Source: Cellulomonas sp. WB94 (GTDB lineage: Bacteria > Actinomycetota > Actinomycetes > Actinomycetales > Cellulomonadaceae). Taken from it: a stretch of 64,000 bases of DNA. Position 1 is the first letter of the stretch. Each line of letters begins with the position of its first letter. The notes beneath the pieces were generated by a model. The model was not told the origin of the DNA and made no database searches. It saw nothing but the letters and a program-made list of their open reading frames with translations. Below, piece by piece: positions 33,411-41,397 of the stretch. The stretch lies in contig NZ_QEES01000002.1 in NCBI RefSeq assembly GCF_003115775.1, forward strand, positions 2,170,001-2,234,000. The letters run 5' to 3'. The position numbers and the translations under genes are program-made.

Positions 33411-34789
33411 TGGCGACGGTCGACCGTGGCAGCTCGCCACGAGCCGGGCGTGCCAGCACGACGGCAGCCACCGGCACGGCTCCGGACGGGGCTGCCGGGA
33501 GCCCACCTCTGGCCCGGGTCTTGATCGTCGTGCAGAACCTGTCGGTCCCTCTCGATCGCCGTGTGTGGCTCGAGTGCCAGACCCTCGTCGGTGCCGGCCA
33601 CCAGGTCTCGGTCATCTGCCCGCGCGACGACGGGCAGCCGGCGCACCGGACGCTCGACGGGGTCAGGATCCACACCTACGCCCCGCCGCGCCCGCGGTCG
33701 GGTGTCGGTGGGTACGTCGTCGAGTTCCTCTACTGCTGGCTCCGCACCGCGCTGCTGTCGGTCGGCGTCGCCCGCCGTGAGGGCTTCGACGTCCTCCAGG
33801 CCTGCAACCCGCCGGACACCTACTGGCTGCTCGGGCTCCTGTACAAGGTGTTCGGCGGCAAGCGCTTCGTCTATGACCAGCACGACCTGTGCCCCGAGGT
33901 CTACTCGGCACGGTTCGGTCGGGCCGGGCTGCTGCACCGAGGCCTTCTTCTGCTCGAACGTGCCACCTACGCGACGGCAGACCAGGTCATCTCGACGAAT
34001 CCCTCGTACCAGGAGATCGCCCTGCGGCGGGGACGTGTCCCGGTCGAGCGGACGAGCATCGTCCTGAGTGCCCCGGACCCCGATGCCATGCGTCGCACCG
34101 ATGGCGACCCTGCGCTCAGGCACGGCCGCGACCACCTCGTGTGCTACCTGGGGATCATGGGCCCGCAGGACGGCGTCGATCGGCTGCTGGGCGCGATCGA
34201 CCACTACGTCCACGTCATGGGCCGTACCGATGCGCACTTCGGCCTGCTCGGGTTCGGCGACTGCCTCGACGCGCTGCGCGTCGAGTCCCGGACGCGCGGT
34301 CTCGACGACGTCGTCACGTTCACGGGCAAGGTCGGTCCGGAGGAGATCACCCGATGGCTGTCGTCGGCGTCCCTCGGGGTGACCCCGGACCCCAAGAACG
34401 AGTTCAACGACAAGTCGACGATGAACAAGACGCTCGAGTACATGTCCTTCGAGCTGCCCGTCGTGGGCTTTGACCTCGTGGAGAACCGCCGCTCGGCCGG
34501 CGACGCGGGCTCGTACGTGACGAAGGACGACGACGCCGCCCTGGGCAAGGCGATCGCCGAGCTCCTCGACGATCCCGAGCGGCGTGCGCGCATGGGGGCG
34601 ATCGGCCGCAAGCGCGTCGAGGACTCGCTGCGCTGGAGCAAGCAGGAGCCGGTGTACCTCGAGGTGTTCCGGCGGCTCGCGCCGCGCCGAGCAGTGCCGC
34701 GCCCGGCAGCGGGGCGTCGAGCGGTGCCGCGCCCGGCAGTGCCGCGCCGAGCCGCACGACCGGACGCCCCGCGCGGTCCGGTCAGCTGA
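33410..34789 (+). CDS. Glycosyltransferase family 4 protein
   Basis: This 459-residue GT-B enzyme has an N-terminal Rossmann half with VLIVVQNLSVPLDRRVWLECQTLVGAGHQVSVICP and a C-terminal GT4 donor site: HLVCYLGIMGPQDGVDRLLGAI, FTGKVGPEEITRWLSSASLGVTPDPKNEFNDKSTMNKTLEYMSFELPVVGFDL (described by its ExxxxxG-type loop). It would add the second or a later sugar. It is coupled to the initiating transferase (TGATG). The C-terminus is an unusual basic Pro/Arg/Ala tail encoded by 30-bp repeats. It overlaps the convergent beta-helix gene by 8 bp. Confidence 0.9.
   Translation: MATVDRGSSPRAGRASTTAATGTAPDGAAGSPPLARVLIVVQNLSVPLDRRVWLECQTLVGAGHQVSVICPRDDGQPAHRTLDGVRIHTYAPPRPRSGVGGYVVEFLYCWLRTALLSVGVARREGFDVLQACNPPDTYWLLGLLYKVFGGKRFVYDQHDLCPEVYSARFGRAGLLHRGLLLLERATYATADQVISTNPSYQEIALRRGRVPVERTSIVLSAPDPDAMRRTDGDPALRHGRDHLVCYLGIMGPQDGVDRLLGAIDHYVHVMGRTDAHFGLLGFGDCLDALRVESRTRGLDDVVTFTGKVGPEEITRWLSSASLGVTPDPKNEFNDKSTMNKTLEYMSFELPVVGFDLVENRRSAGDAGSYVTKDDDAALGKAIAELLDDPERRARMGAIGRKRVEDSLRWSKQEPVYLEVFRRLAPRRAVPRPAAGRRAVPRPAVPRRAARPDAPRGPVS
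34689..34752 (+). repeat. 30-bp tandem repeat in the GT4 C-terminal tail
   Basis: A GAGC(A/G)GTGCCGCGCCCGGCAG unit begins at 34689 and 34719, with a partial third copy. It encodes repeats of RAVPRPA type. Confidence 0.7.
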
Positions 34790-35705
34790 TCGGTCGACCG
34801 GAGTCCAGCCACGCGTTCGAGCGGTCCCAGACGATCGCCGGTCCGAGGTTCGCCCGTGCGCCGTACCGTGCGTCCCGACCGAACCGGTTGTCGCGGAACA
34901 CGCATTGCGCTCCTCGCGTGCCGCCCCCGCCCGCGTTGACGGTGTAGTTGCCGCCGTTCAGCAGGTTGTCCTCGATCAGGCAGTCCCGGACGGGCGAGTC
35001 CTCCTCGCCGAGCATCACCGCGGCGTTGGACTGTCCGGTCTGGTCGTCGTACGCCTGGAGGTTGTTGCCGCGCACCACGATCCGTCGACCGCCGACGATC
35101 TGCAGGGCGTCGGTGTGGGAGCCGTTGACCCCGACCAGCGCGTGGACGTACGAGTCTTCGATGGTGACGTCGTCGCCGGCGATGCGCGGACCGTCCACCA
35201 CGTCGTGGATGTTGACGCGGCGAAGGGTGTAGTGGTTGAACGCCACGGCCGCGTCGCCCTTGCCCTGCCCGTCGATCTCGCTGTCTTCGATCAGCAGGTT
35301 CGCGGCGCCGAGGAGGCGCACGGGATAATGCCCGGTGTTCCGGATGCGTGTGTTGCGGATGACGACGTCGTCGGCCGTCACTGTCACCGTGCCCGCGATG
35401 TCGAGCCCGTCGATGACGGCGCCGTCCTTGCTCACCGTGATCGACGAGGACGGCCGGAGGACCGTCCCCGAGGGGACTCCGGTGGTGCTGCCGTCGGGGA
35501 AGGTCCGCGGAGCAGGTGCGCCATCGCCGCCTGGGTCTGTCGGTCGCGGGCCCGGAGCCAGCAGCAGGGCAGCGGCGAGGAGGCCGACGCCGATCCCGGC
35601 CGCGGCTGCACGCCGCAGTGGCGTCCAGCGACCCGTTGACCGGGTGCTGGACGCCACCGTGGTGTCCCGACGTCGTCGGGGACGCGCGCGGTCGAGGTGC
35701 CCCAC
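34782..35705 (-). CDS. Secreted parallel beta-helix protein (paralog 1)
   Basis: This 307-residue protein has a basic N-terminus and a hydrophobic anchor or signal (AAAGIGVGLLAAALLLAPG, about 34-52). A right-handed beta-helix follows, made of short repeating strands such as GAVIDGLDIAGTVTVTADDVVIRNTRIRNTG and LRRVNIHDVVDGPRI (coil repeats described by region, about 90-280). The segment SEIDGQGKGDAAVAFNHYTLRRVNIHD is nearly the same in the neighbouring paralog. Such folds are found in polysaccharide lyases, epimerases and surface proteins. No catalytic set can be assigned. Location suggests a role with the exported polymer. GTG start. Confidence 0.75.
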   Translation of the reverse strand: MGHLDRARPRRRRDTTVASSTRSTGRWTPLRRAAAAGIGVGLLAAALLLAPGPRPTDPGGDGAPAPRTFPDGSTTGVPSGTVLRPSSSITVSKDGAVIDGLDIAGTVTVTADDVVIRNTRIRNTGHYPVRLLGAANLLIEDSEIDGQGKGDAAVAFNHYTLRRVNIHDVVDGPRIAGDDVTIEDSYVHALVGVNGSHTDALQIVGGRRIVVRGNNLQAYDDQTGQSNAAVMLGEEDSPVRDCLIEDNLLNGGNYTVNAGGGGTRGAQCVFRDNRFGRDARYGARANLGPAIVWDRSNAWLDSGRPIS

Positions 35706-35774
35706 GCGCCTAAGGTATGGCCATCCGGGTCCGGGGCGACATCGCCCGGGCGGCCACGATCCTCATGTTCCGGA

Positions 35775-37004
35775 TCAGCCGAGACTGACCTTCGTGTCGA
35801 ACCAGACGTTCGAGGCGCTGTCCCAGACCGTGTTCGGCCCGAGGTTGCCCCGAGGTCCGTACCGGAAGTCCCGCTGGAACTGGTTGTTCAGGAATGTGCA
35901 CGCAGCGCCGGTCGTGCCGCCGCCGCCGCCATTGATCGTGTAATTGCCTCCGTCGAAAAGGTTTCCGTCCACGGTGCAGTTGCGGATCTGGCTGTTCTCT
36001 TCGCCGTACTGGAAGCCAGCATTTCCGTACGTACTGGTCTGCGGGTTGTTCACCTGGATGGTGTTGCCGCGCAGCACGATGTTCGAGCCACCGGTCGACT
36101 GGACGGCATCGGTGTGGTTGCTCCCCACCTGCAGGAGGTTGTGGATGTACGACGCCTCGATCGTGACATTCCCACCCGAGATCCGCGGGCCCTCCGCGAC
36201 GTCATGGATGTTCACCCGGCGCAGCGTGTAGTTGCTGTAGGCGACCGCAGGGTTGCCACCGCCCTGGCCGTCGATCTCGCTGTCCTCCATGACGAAGGCC
36301 TTGCCGTTGACCCTGACCGGGATGCTGCCGGTGTTCTTGATCAGCGTCCGTCGGACGGTGACGTTGTTGGCGTTGACCGTCACGGTCCCGGTGATCTGCA
36401 GGCCGTCGATGACCGTGCCGTCCTGAGAGATCGTGATCGAGCCGGACGGCGTCAGCGTGACGCCGGCAGGGACGCCGGTCGTCGAGGCGTTCGGGAAGCC
36501 GGTCGACGATGCGGCGACCACTGGAGCGCTCACCGGCTGGGTGGCCGTCGACGTGGCGACCGGGGTCGGGGTGGCGGTCGCTGTCGGTGCAGGGGTTGCT
36601 GTGGCCGTGGCCGTGGCCGTGGGTGCAGGGGTGGGGGTGGCCGTGGGGGTGGTTGTCGGGGCGGGCGTCGCGGTCGCTGTCGACGTGCGCTTGTGAGACC
36701 GCAGCTCCAGGAGGCTGCGAGCCTCGCTCCGCGACGCGTGCCATGCCTCGGCTCGGCGAGCATCGACCAGGTCGAGGTCGTCCTTCAGGATCGCTGCGCT
36801 GCTCGGCGTCGCGACGGCCACAGGCTCCGCGACAGCTTCTGGTTCGGGGTGGGCGGAAGCGCTGCCGACGACCGTTGCGGTCGCACCCAGCACGAGCGCA
36901 GCCAACAGGCTGGCTCGCACGCTCCGGGCAGTCGACAGGCGGCGGAGGCCGCGAGGCGACGAGGGGGTGGCTTGTCCGGGTCGTTCACCCGTTCGGCGTA
37001 ACAT
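35775..37004 (-). CDS. Secreted parallel beta-helix protein with Thr/Pro/Ala linker (paralog 2)
   Basis: This 409-residue secreted protein has a signal peptide (about 20-51, ending near SASA), a charged helix (70-106), a 50-residue Thr-Ala-Pro linker (107-157), and a beta-helix domain (about 170-409). The domain is clearly paralogous to the gene at 34782: shared SEIDGQG, YTLRRVNIHDV, GGNYT(V/I)N and (L/R)GNLGP segments. The linker looks like an O-mannosylation target, and pmt is in the same window (inference). The ATG at 37004 has TAACTT 7 nt upstream on the minus strand. The frame extends much further as an antisense shadow and was trimmed. Confidence 0.78.
   Translation of the reverse strand: MLRRTGERPGQATPSSPRGLRRLSTARSVRASLLAALVLGATATVVGSASAHPEPEAVAEPVAVATPSSAAILKDDLDLVDARRAEAWHASRSEARSLLELRSHKRTSTATATPAPTTTPTATPTPAPTATATATATPAPTATATPTPVATSTATQPVSAPVVAASSTGFPNASTTGVPAGVTLTPSGSITISQDGTVIDGLQITGTVTVNANNVTVRRTLIKNTGSIPVRVNGKAFVMEDSEIDGQGGGNPAVAYSNYTLRRVNIHDVAEGPRISGGNVTIEASYIHNLLQVGSNHTDAVQSTGGSNIVLRGNTIQVNNPQTSTYGNAGFQYGEENSQIRNCTVDGNLFDGGNYTINGGGGGTTGAACTFLNNQFQRDFRYGPRGNLGPNTVWDSASNVWFDTKVSLG
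36534..36686 (-). repeat. Low-complexity repeat coding the Thr/Pro/Ala linker
   Basis: Degenerate short repeats (ACGGCC/ACCCCC-type on the coding strand) give alternating TATP/PTAT runs. The plus strand is G/T-rich with many GGGG runs and could form G-quadruplexes. Length variation between strains is expected (inference). Confidence 0.7.
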
Positions 37005-37011
37005 GTCCACC

Positions 37012-37017
37012 AAGTTA
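37012..37017 (-). promoter_or_regulatory. -10 box TAACTT of beta-helix paralog 2 (leaderless)
   Basis: On the minus strand TAACTT lies 7 nt before the ATG at 37004. Confidence 0.5.
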
Positions 37018-37056
37018 GGGGAATTTGATATGGCATGGCAAACGCCCTGGACAAAC

Positions 37057-37076
37057 TCGGACATACCGCATAAAAT
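37057..37076 (+). promoter_or_regulatory. TCGGACATA box and -10 TAAAAT of the GT2 gene (leaderless)
   Basis: TCGGACATA (37057-37065) is identical to the box at 31776. TAAAAT (37071-37076), a near-consensus -10, lies 7 nt before the GTG at 37084. The 37005-37083 divergent region is markedly AT-rich for this DNA. Confidence 0.6.
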
Positions 37077-37083
37077 CCCGATT

Positions 37084-37935
37084 GTGAATGTCGCAATTGT
37101 CACGGTCGTGATGCCCGCGCTCAACGCGGTCGGCACGATCGGGGAGCAGCTCGAGGCGCTCGCCGCGCAGCAGACGAACGTCCCGTGGGAGCTCGTTGTC
37201 GTCGACAACGGATCGACCGACGGCACCGTCACCGTCGCGGAGTCGTTCAGGGACAGGCTGCCCCGACTGGTGGTCGTGAGCTGCTCCCGCCCGGGCGCGA
37301 ACGCCGCACGCAACCTCGGCGCGCGGTCAGGGTCCGGCGAGCTCCTGCTGTACTGCGATGCCGACGACCGTGTGGCGCCGGGCTGGCTCGACGCGATGGC
37401 CCGCGCCTTGGAGCAGACGGACGTCGTCGGCGGGCGCATCGACAACGATGCGTTCGGCAGCACGATGGAGCGCCATCCCGACGGTGTTCCCGTGGCCGCG
37501 GGCTTCCTGCCCCGAGCCATCACCGCGAACCTCGGCGTGCGCCGGTCAGCCTGGAGCGCGGTCGGTGGGTTTGCCGAGGACTACGAGTACGGCTGCACCG
37601 ACACGGAGTTCTGCTGGCGGCTCCAGCTGGCCGGATACCAGATCGGTTACGCCGAGGACGCCGTGGTCGCCTACCGGCACCGGAGCTCGCTGCGGGCCGC
37701 GGCGGTCAAGTCGTACCGCACCGCCCGTTCGCGGGGGAGGCTCTTCCGGGACTTCGGTCCGCACGGCATGCCCCGGCCGCGCCTCGTCGGGGTCGGGTGG
37801 AGGTGGGCTCGCCTCGTCGTGACCGCTCCGCTGGCACCGTTCTCCGCGCGCAGGCGGTGGCAGTGGGTGACCGAGGCTGCCGGCGCGGCGGGTCGAGTGG
37901 TCGGCAGCGTGCGGTTCCGCGTGCGGTACCTCTAG
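37084..37935 (+). CDS. Glycosyltransferase family 2 protein
   Basis: This 283-residue GT-A enzyme has VTVVMPALNAVGTIGEQL at the N-terminus, VVVDNGSTDGT, the DxD-type YCDADDRVAPGWLDAM, and an acceptor region with EYGCTDTEFCWRLQLAGY. No membrane helices are present. The frame is open back to 36967 with an ATG at 37030, but the GTG at 37084 begins exactly at the family N-terminus and has TAAAAT 7 nt upstream; the AT-rich DNA before it is then promoter. The donor sugar is unknown. It is divergent from beta-helix paralog 2. Confidence 0.88.
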   Translation: MNVAIVTVVMPALNAVGTIGEQLEALAAQQTNVPWELVVVDNGSTDGTVTVAESFRDRLPRLVVVSCSRPGANAARNLGARSGSGELLLYCDADDRVAPGWLDAMARALEQTDVVGGRIDNDAFGSTMERHPDGVPVAAGFLPRAITANLGVRRSAWSAVGGFAEDYEYGCTDTEFCWRLQLAGYQIGYAEDAVVAYRHRSSLRAAAVKSYRTARSRGRLFRDFGPHGMPRPRLVGVGWRWARLVVTAPLAPFSARRRWQWVTEAAGAAGRVVGSVRFRVRYL

Positions 37936-37936
37936 C

Positions 37937-37967
37937 TCGAGCCGCGACCAGATCGAGCCGCGACCAG
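37937..37967. repeat. Tandem 15-16 bp repeat between convergent GT2 genes
   Basis: TCGAGCCGCGACCAG occurs at 37937-37951 and 37953-37967, just after one gene and just beyond the stop of the convergent one. Confidence 0.7.
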
Positions 37968-37979
37968 CTCGACCCCCCA

Positions 37980-38903
37980 CTAGCTCGGACCACGACGCCC
38001 AGGATGTGACGCGGCTGCCCGCCGGAGCGCGACACCGCAGCGGACCAGCCGGACGAGCGTGAACGCCGCGGCGTAGCGCACCTTGGCCGGCAGGCTTGCC
38101 GGGAGCTCCTGGCTCCAGACCCTGAGCCAGACGGACGCGGCCGTGCGTGCCTCGTGCCGAGCCGACGCGAGGAGCTCGCGGCGAGTCGTCGGGCCCGACC
38201 CGTCAGCCAATCCGGTCGCCACTCGCAGGGACTTCTGGGCGAGGTCGCGCCAGCTCGGACGGGACGGGTGGTCGACAACGGCGTGCTCGCTGAAGACGAG
38301 GGTGCCCCCGGAGGCGGCGAGCCGGGTTCCCCAGTTGAGGTCGCCGCCCGACTTCAGGCTCGCGTCGAAGTTGCCGACACGTCGGAACGCGGCGGCCTGC
38401 ACGACGAGGTTGGCGGTGGCGGCGAACGAGAACTTCTCGATGTATCTCGCCTGCTGGAACCCGTGCAGGAGCTCGTACAGCTCGGGTCCGCTGGTGGCGG
38501 CCGACCCGTGCCGGAACACCAGGTGGATCGCGCCGCCGACCGCATCGGGTCGGTCGGCGGTTTCGAGGCGGGCGACCGCGTTCGCCAGCCAGTCCGGGTG
38601 CGGCCGGCAGTCCGCGTCCGTGAACGCGAGGACGGTCCCGGTCGCGACGCTGACGCCCGTGTTCCGGGCGGCGTACGAGCCCCGCCGCTGCTCGGCGACG
38701 AGCCGGAACCGGTCGTCGTCCGGCAGAGCGGGCCGCAGGTCCTCGGTCGAGCTGTTGTCCACGACCACGACCTCGAGCCTGTCGTGCGGGTACTGCTGCG
38801 CAGCCAGGGCGTCCAGGCAGAGCCGAAGGCGATCGACGTCGTTGTACACCGGCACGACGACGGAGACCATGGGCGCGCTCCCGGGGCCGGACTCGCTCTT
38901 CAT
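37980..38903 (-). CDS. Glycosyltransferase family 2 protein
   Basis: This 307-residue GT-A enzyme has VSVVVPVYNDVDRLRLCLDAL, VVVDNSSTEDLRPAL, YAARNTGVSVATG, the DxD-like FTDADCRPHPDWL and the acceptor-side GGDLNWGTRLAASG. C-terminal amphipathic helices (about 235-300) may contact the membrane. The ATG at 38903 overlaps the stop of the upstream multi-domain gene by 4 bp (ATGA), so it is its operon partner. A longer frame upstream is not needed. Confidence 0.9.
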   Translation of the reverse strand: MKSESGPGSAPMVSVVVPVYNDVDRLRLCLDALAAQQYPHDRLEVVVVDNSSTEDLRPALPDDDRFRLVAEQRRGSYAARNTGVSVATGTVLAFTDADCRPHPDWLANAVARLETADRPDAVGGAIHLVFRHGSAATSGPELYELLHGFQQARYIEKFSFAATANLVVQAAAFRRVGNFDASLKSGGDLNWGTRLAASGGTLVFSEHAVVDHPSRPSWRDLAQKSLRVATGLADGSGPTTRRELLASARHEARTAASVWLRVWSQELPASLPAKVRYAAAFTLVRLVRCGVALRRAAASHPGRRGPS

Positions 38904-41224
38904 CGCGCCGCCACCTCGGCCCGGTGCCGCGTCCATGCGGTGAAGGTCCGACTCGCCCTGGACCGCGCGCGGACGAGCACGCGGCGGGCGACGCGTGCCC
39001 CTCGTCGCGCCGGTGAGTACGGTCCTGCGAGCATCCGCTGCATCCGGAACAGGGCTCGATGCAGGTGCTGCGACGCAGGAGAGCCGTCGACGAGCACGTC
39101 GAGCGGCAGGCCCGTGTGCCCGCGCCAGCGATGGTCGTAGGTCGTCGGCCCGACGGGGACGTCGCCGGCGAAGCCCGGCGGAGGGCCGACGAAGTTGTAG
39201 CTCCTCGCGAACGGCGGGACCTGCCCCTCGGGGTATCGGTACGCGAACTCGAAGTCCAGGATCTTCAGACCGATCCGGGCGTCCAGCACGAAGTTCTGCG
39301 GCTTGGCGTCGACCAGGTCGTACCCCAGGTCGTGGATCTGGCGGAGCACCGTGACCATCTGCCGCAGTACCGGCAACGGCACGAGCCGGCCGCCGGGCAG
39401 CGACCCCATCGGCGGCAGGGTGTCCTCGTAGAGCGGACAGCTGAACCAGTTCGGTCCGACCTCGACGAGTGGTGGCACGGCGTCGACCAGCGGACCCAGC
39501 TCGCGGATGGCCGCGACCTCGCGGTCGAGGAAACGACGGAAGCCCTCGGCGTACGTCTTGCGCACGACGGGTCCCTGCGGGCTCTGCACGACCTGGACCC
39601 TCGCGCGGCGACCACGGCTGAGCTCAGCCACCACGGGCGCGGTCGGTAGGAACGCCTCCGCGCGGCGATCTGCCTCGGCGTGCAACGCGTCGATCTGCTC
39701 GGGCATCGCCAGCTCGATGTAGTGCCAGGCATCGACGACGTCGTCGGAGGAGTGCACAGGGTTGAAGCGCTCGCCGGTCGGTACGCGTGCGTCGACGAGC
39801 TCGCGGATGCGGCGTTTGGCGAAGTAGACCTCCGCGTTGGTGAGCTGCGGGTACCGCACCTTGACAGCGCCGACGACCGGCTGCCGTGCGTGGTGGAGAG
39901 CGACGATGACGGCGGCAGGGCCGCCCCCGCTCTCGGGGAACGGGCCACGCCCCCAGTTCCCACCGCGCGCCTCGCTCGTGCACCGGCTCCGCGCCTCGTC
40001 GTCGAGCTCGCGCGCCTCGAGGACCTCGAACCCGAAATGGTCAAGGACGGCGGTGACGTCGTCCAGGCCGATGACCGTGAGGGCGCGTTCGCGGACGAAG
40101 AACACGGAGATCTCGGGGGTCTGCTCGGGTCCGGCCGCCGTCTCGGGGACGACGTGCTCGCGGACCCAGGGGTTGACGGTCGCAAGACGGCGCACGGTGT
40201 CCGGGGGCGGCCGCCACCCGACGCTCGCCAGGTAGCCGTCGATCTCTTCGAGGGTGCCCGGCAGCGCGACGCCCACGGCCTGCGCCAGGTCGCGCAGGAC
40301 CGAGGTGTAGTCGTGCTCCGGAGGGTCGCCCGCGGCGTCGCTCCCGGTGCCGCGGGCGCTGTCGGTAGAGGGTAGGCCGGATCGCAGGCCCTTGTGGTAC
40401 ACCGCGTGGTACGCCATCGAGTGCAGGTGGTCGGTCGGGCACGGCACCCGGGTTCCGCTGCTGTGCGTCACGGCATGGTCGAGCATCTGCCGCGCGAGGC
40501 CTGGGGGGTAGTAGGCGGCGTTCTGGAAGTCGGCACCTTCGAGCCCGGTCTCGCTGTAGACGTCGACAGGGATGGTCCCAGGCTCCTCCGCGAGGACCCG
40601 ATGCACGGTGGCGAGGTCGACGTCTGCGACCAGGAGGTCCAGGTCCTCTCCGGGCGCGAGCTCGGGCAGGGTCTCGAACCATCGCAGGGCCGCGTACCGC
40701 ACGCCTTCGCGCTCGAGCTGTTGGGCCAGGCCATCGACTCCCACAACGGGGGAGAGGTAGTGGCGCGGTCGGGGCTGCGCCCGGTGCTTGGGGGTGAGCT
40801 CGAGCACCGCGAAGCGGGTGCCGCCGGCGGTCCAGCGACCGCGTGCCGACGCCGCTCCGCGGAGCCGGCTCACGAACCGTGCGACGTCGGCCTCCACGCC
40901 CCGTGGAGACGGCACCAGGGAGTGCTCGACAGCGACGAACCTGACGTCTCTCAGGTCGCGCACCACCCACAGCAGCCGAGCGAAGGGCGACCGGAGGACC
41001 AGCACGTCGCAGCTGGCGCGCAACGCCTGGGCCGGTGCGTTCAGCGGCCAGAGGCGAGACCCGATGGCGCCCGCACTGGTGCGGGCCTGATCGAGCTGCT
41101 CAGCCGGGACCAGCCCGAGGTAGCGGGTCAGTCCCGCGGCGGCGAGGGTCCGTGCGAGGTCCGCGTTCGTGGCTCCCACGTCGATGACGCGGCTCTCGGG
41201 TGGCAGGAGCGAGAGGAGGTCCAC
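38900..41224 (-). CDS. Multi-domain EPS protein: methyltransferase-like, nucleotidyltransferase-like, NDK-like and kinase-like regions
   Basis: I do not recognise this 774-residue protein as a whole. Residues 1-145 resemble a class I methyltransferase with a degenerate SAM motif (RVIDVGATNADLA). Residues 160-280 look like a nucleotidyltransferase fold with GEDLDLLVAD (D194, D196) and a third acid in IPVDVYS (D221). Residues 371-510 look NDK-like, with NPVHSSDDV (N488, H491, D494) close to the NDK active-site signature. Residues 530-700 are protein-kinase/APH-like: Lys556 in VVRKTY, Glu569, the catalytic loop VDAKPQN (D639, K641, N644) and DFE at 657-659. The ending is basic. The GTG at 41224 has TAAAGT 7 nt upstream. 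A methyltransferase-kinase such as WbdD caps O-antigen in E. coli; a capping or tailoring role here is inference. Confidence 0.8.
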   Translation of the reverse strand: MDLLSLLPPESRVIDVGATNADLARTLAAAGLTRYLGLVPAEQLDQARTSAGAIGSRLWPLNAPAQALRASCDVLVLRSPFARLLWVVRDLRDVRFVAVEHSLVPSPRGVEADVARFVSRLRGAASARGRWTAGGTRFAVLELTPKHRAQPRPRHYLSPVVGVDGLAQQLEREGVRYAALRWFETLPELAPGEDLDLLVADVDLATVHRVLAEEPGTIPVDVYSETGLEGADFQNAAYYPPGLARQMLDHAVTHSSGTRVPCPTDHLHSMAYHAVYHKGLRSGLPSTDSARGTGSDAAGDPPEHDYTSVLRDLAQAVGVALPGTLEEIDGYLASVGWRPPPDTVRRLATVNPWVREHVVPETAAGPEQTPEISVFFVRERALTVIGLDDVTAVLDHFGFEVLEARELDDEARSRCTSEARGGNWGRGPFPESGGGPAAVIVALHHARQPVVGAVKVRYPQLTNAEVYFAKRRIRELVDARVPTGERFNPVHSSDDVVDAWHYIELAMPEQIDALHAEADRRAEAFLPTAPVVAELSRGRRARVQVVQSPQGPVVRKTYAEGFRRFLDREVAAIRELGPLVDAVPPLVEVGPNWFSCPLYEDTLPPMGSLPGGRLVPLPVLRQMVTVLRQIHDLGYDLVDAKPQNFVLDARIGLKILDFEFAYRYPEGQVPPFARSYNFVGPPPGFAGDVPVGPTTYDHRWRGHTGLPLDVLVDGSPASQHLHRALFRMQRMLAGPYSPARRGARVARRVLVRARSRASRTFTAWTRHRAEVAAR

Positions 41225-41231
41225 CCTGAGA

Positions 41232-41237
41232 ACTTTA
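41232..41237 (-). promoter_or_regulatory. -10 box TAAAGT of the multi-domain gene (leaderless)
   Basis: On the minus strand TAAAGT lies 7 nt before the GTG at 41224. Confidence 0.55.
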
Positions 41238-41265
41238 GGGCGCTTTTGTGACCGTCTGGGCGGTC

Positions 41266-41283
41266 TGTCCGACCTTTCACCCG
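41266..41283 (-). promoter_or_regulatory. EPS-locus boxes upstream of the multi-domain gene
   Basis: On the minus strand CGGGTGAA (41283-41276) is followed 3 nt later by TCGGACA (41272-41266). The pair lies about 35-45 bp upstream of the -10 box, a position typical for an activator. Confidence 0.5.
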
Positions 41284-41342
41284 ACTGGCCCCCGGCCATA
41301 CGGTCATGTACGTCCAAAATGGGTGGAATGTTCGGCGGGCGG

Positions 41343-41348
41343 TACGGT
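41343..41348 (+). promoter_or_regulatory. -10 box TACGGT of the EPS ABC transporter gene
   Basis: TACGGT lies about 50 nt before the TTG at 41398 and would give a short leader containing GCGAGGA. Confidence 0.4.
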
Positions 41349-41397
41349 GTTCGTGGCCGCGCTCCTCCCGCCGCCGTCGAGAGCGAGGACGACACCG

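Noticed and set aside
36530-36690. CRISPR array
   Set aside because: The repeats are short, degenerate and coding (Thr/Pro/Ala linker), without spacers or cas genes. No CRISPR array was seen elsewhere in the window.
36984-36991. CGGGTGAA copy as a regulatory site of beta-helix 2
   Set aside because: It lies inside the first codons of the gene downstream of its likely start site, so it may be a coding coincidence; it was not counted among the intergenic copies.
37030-37083. Start of the GT2 gene at the ATG 37030
   Set aside because: The segment is AT-rich, contains TAAAAT and TCGGACATA boxes, and encodes nothing family-like. The GTG at 37084 fits both the promoter spacing and the domain start.
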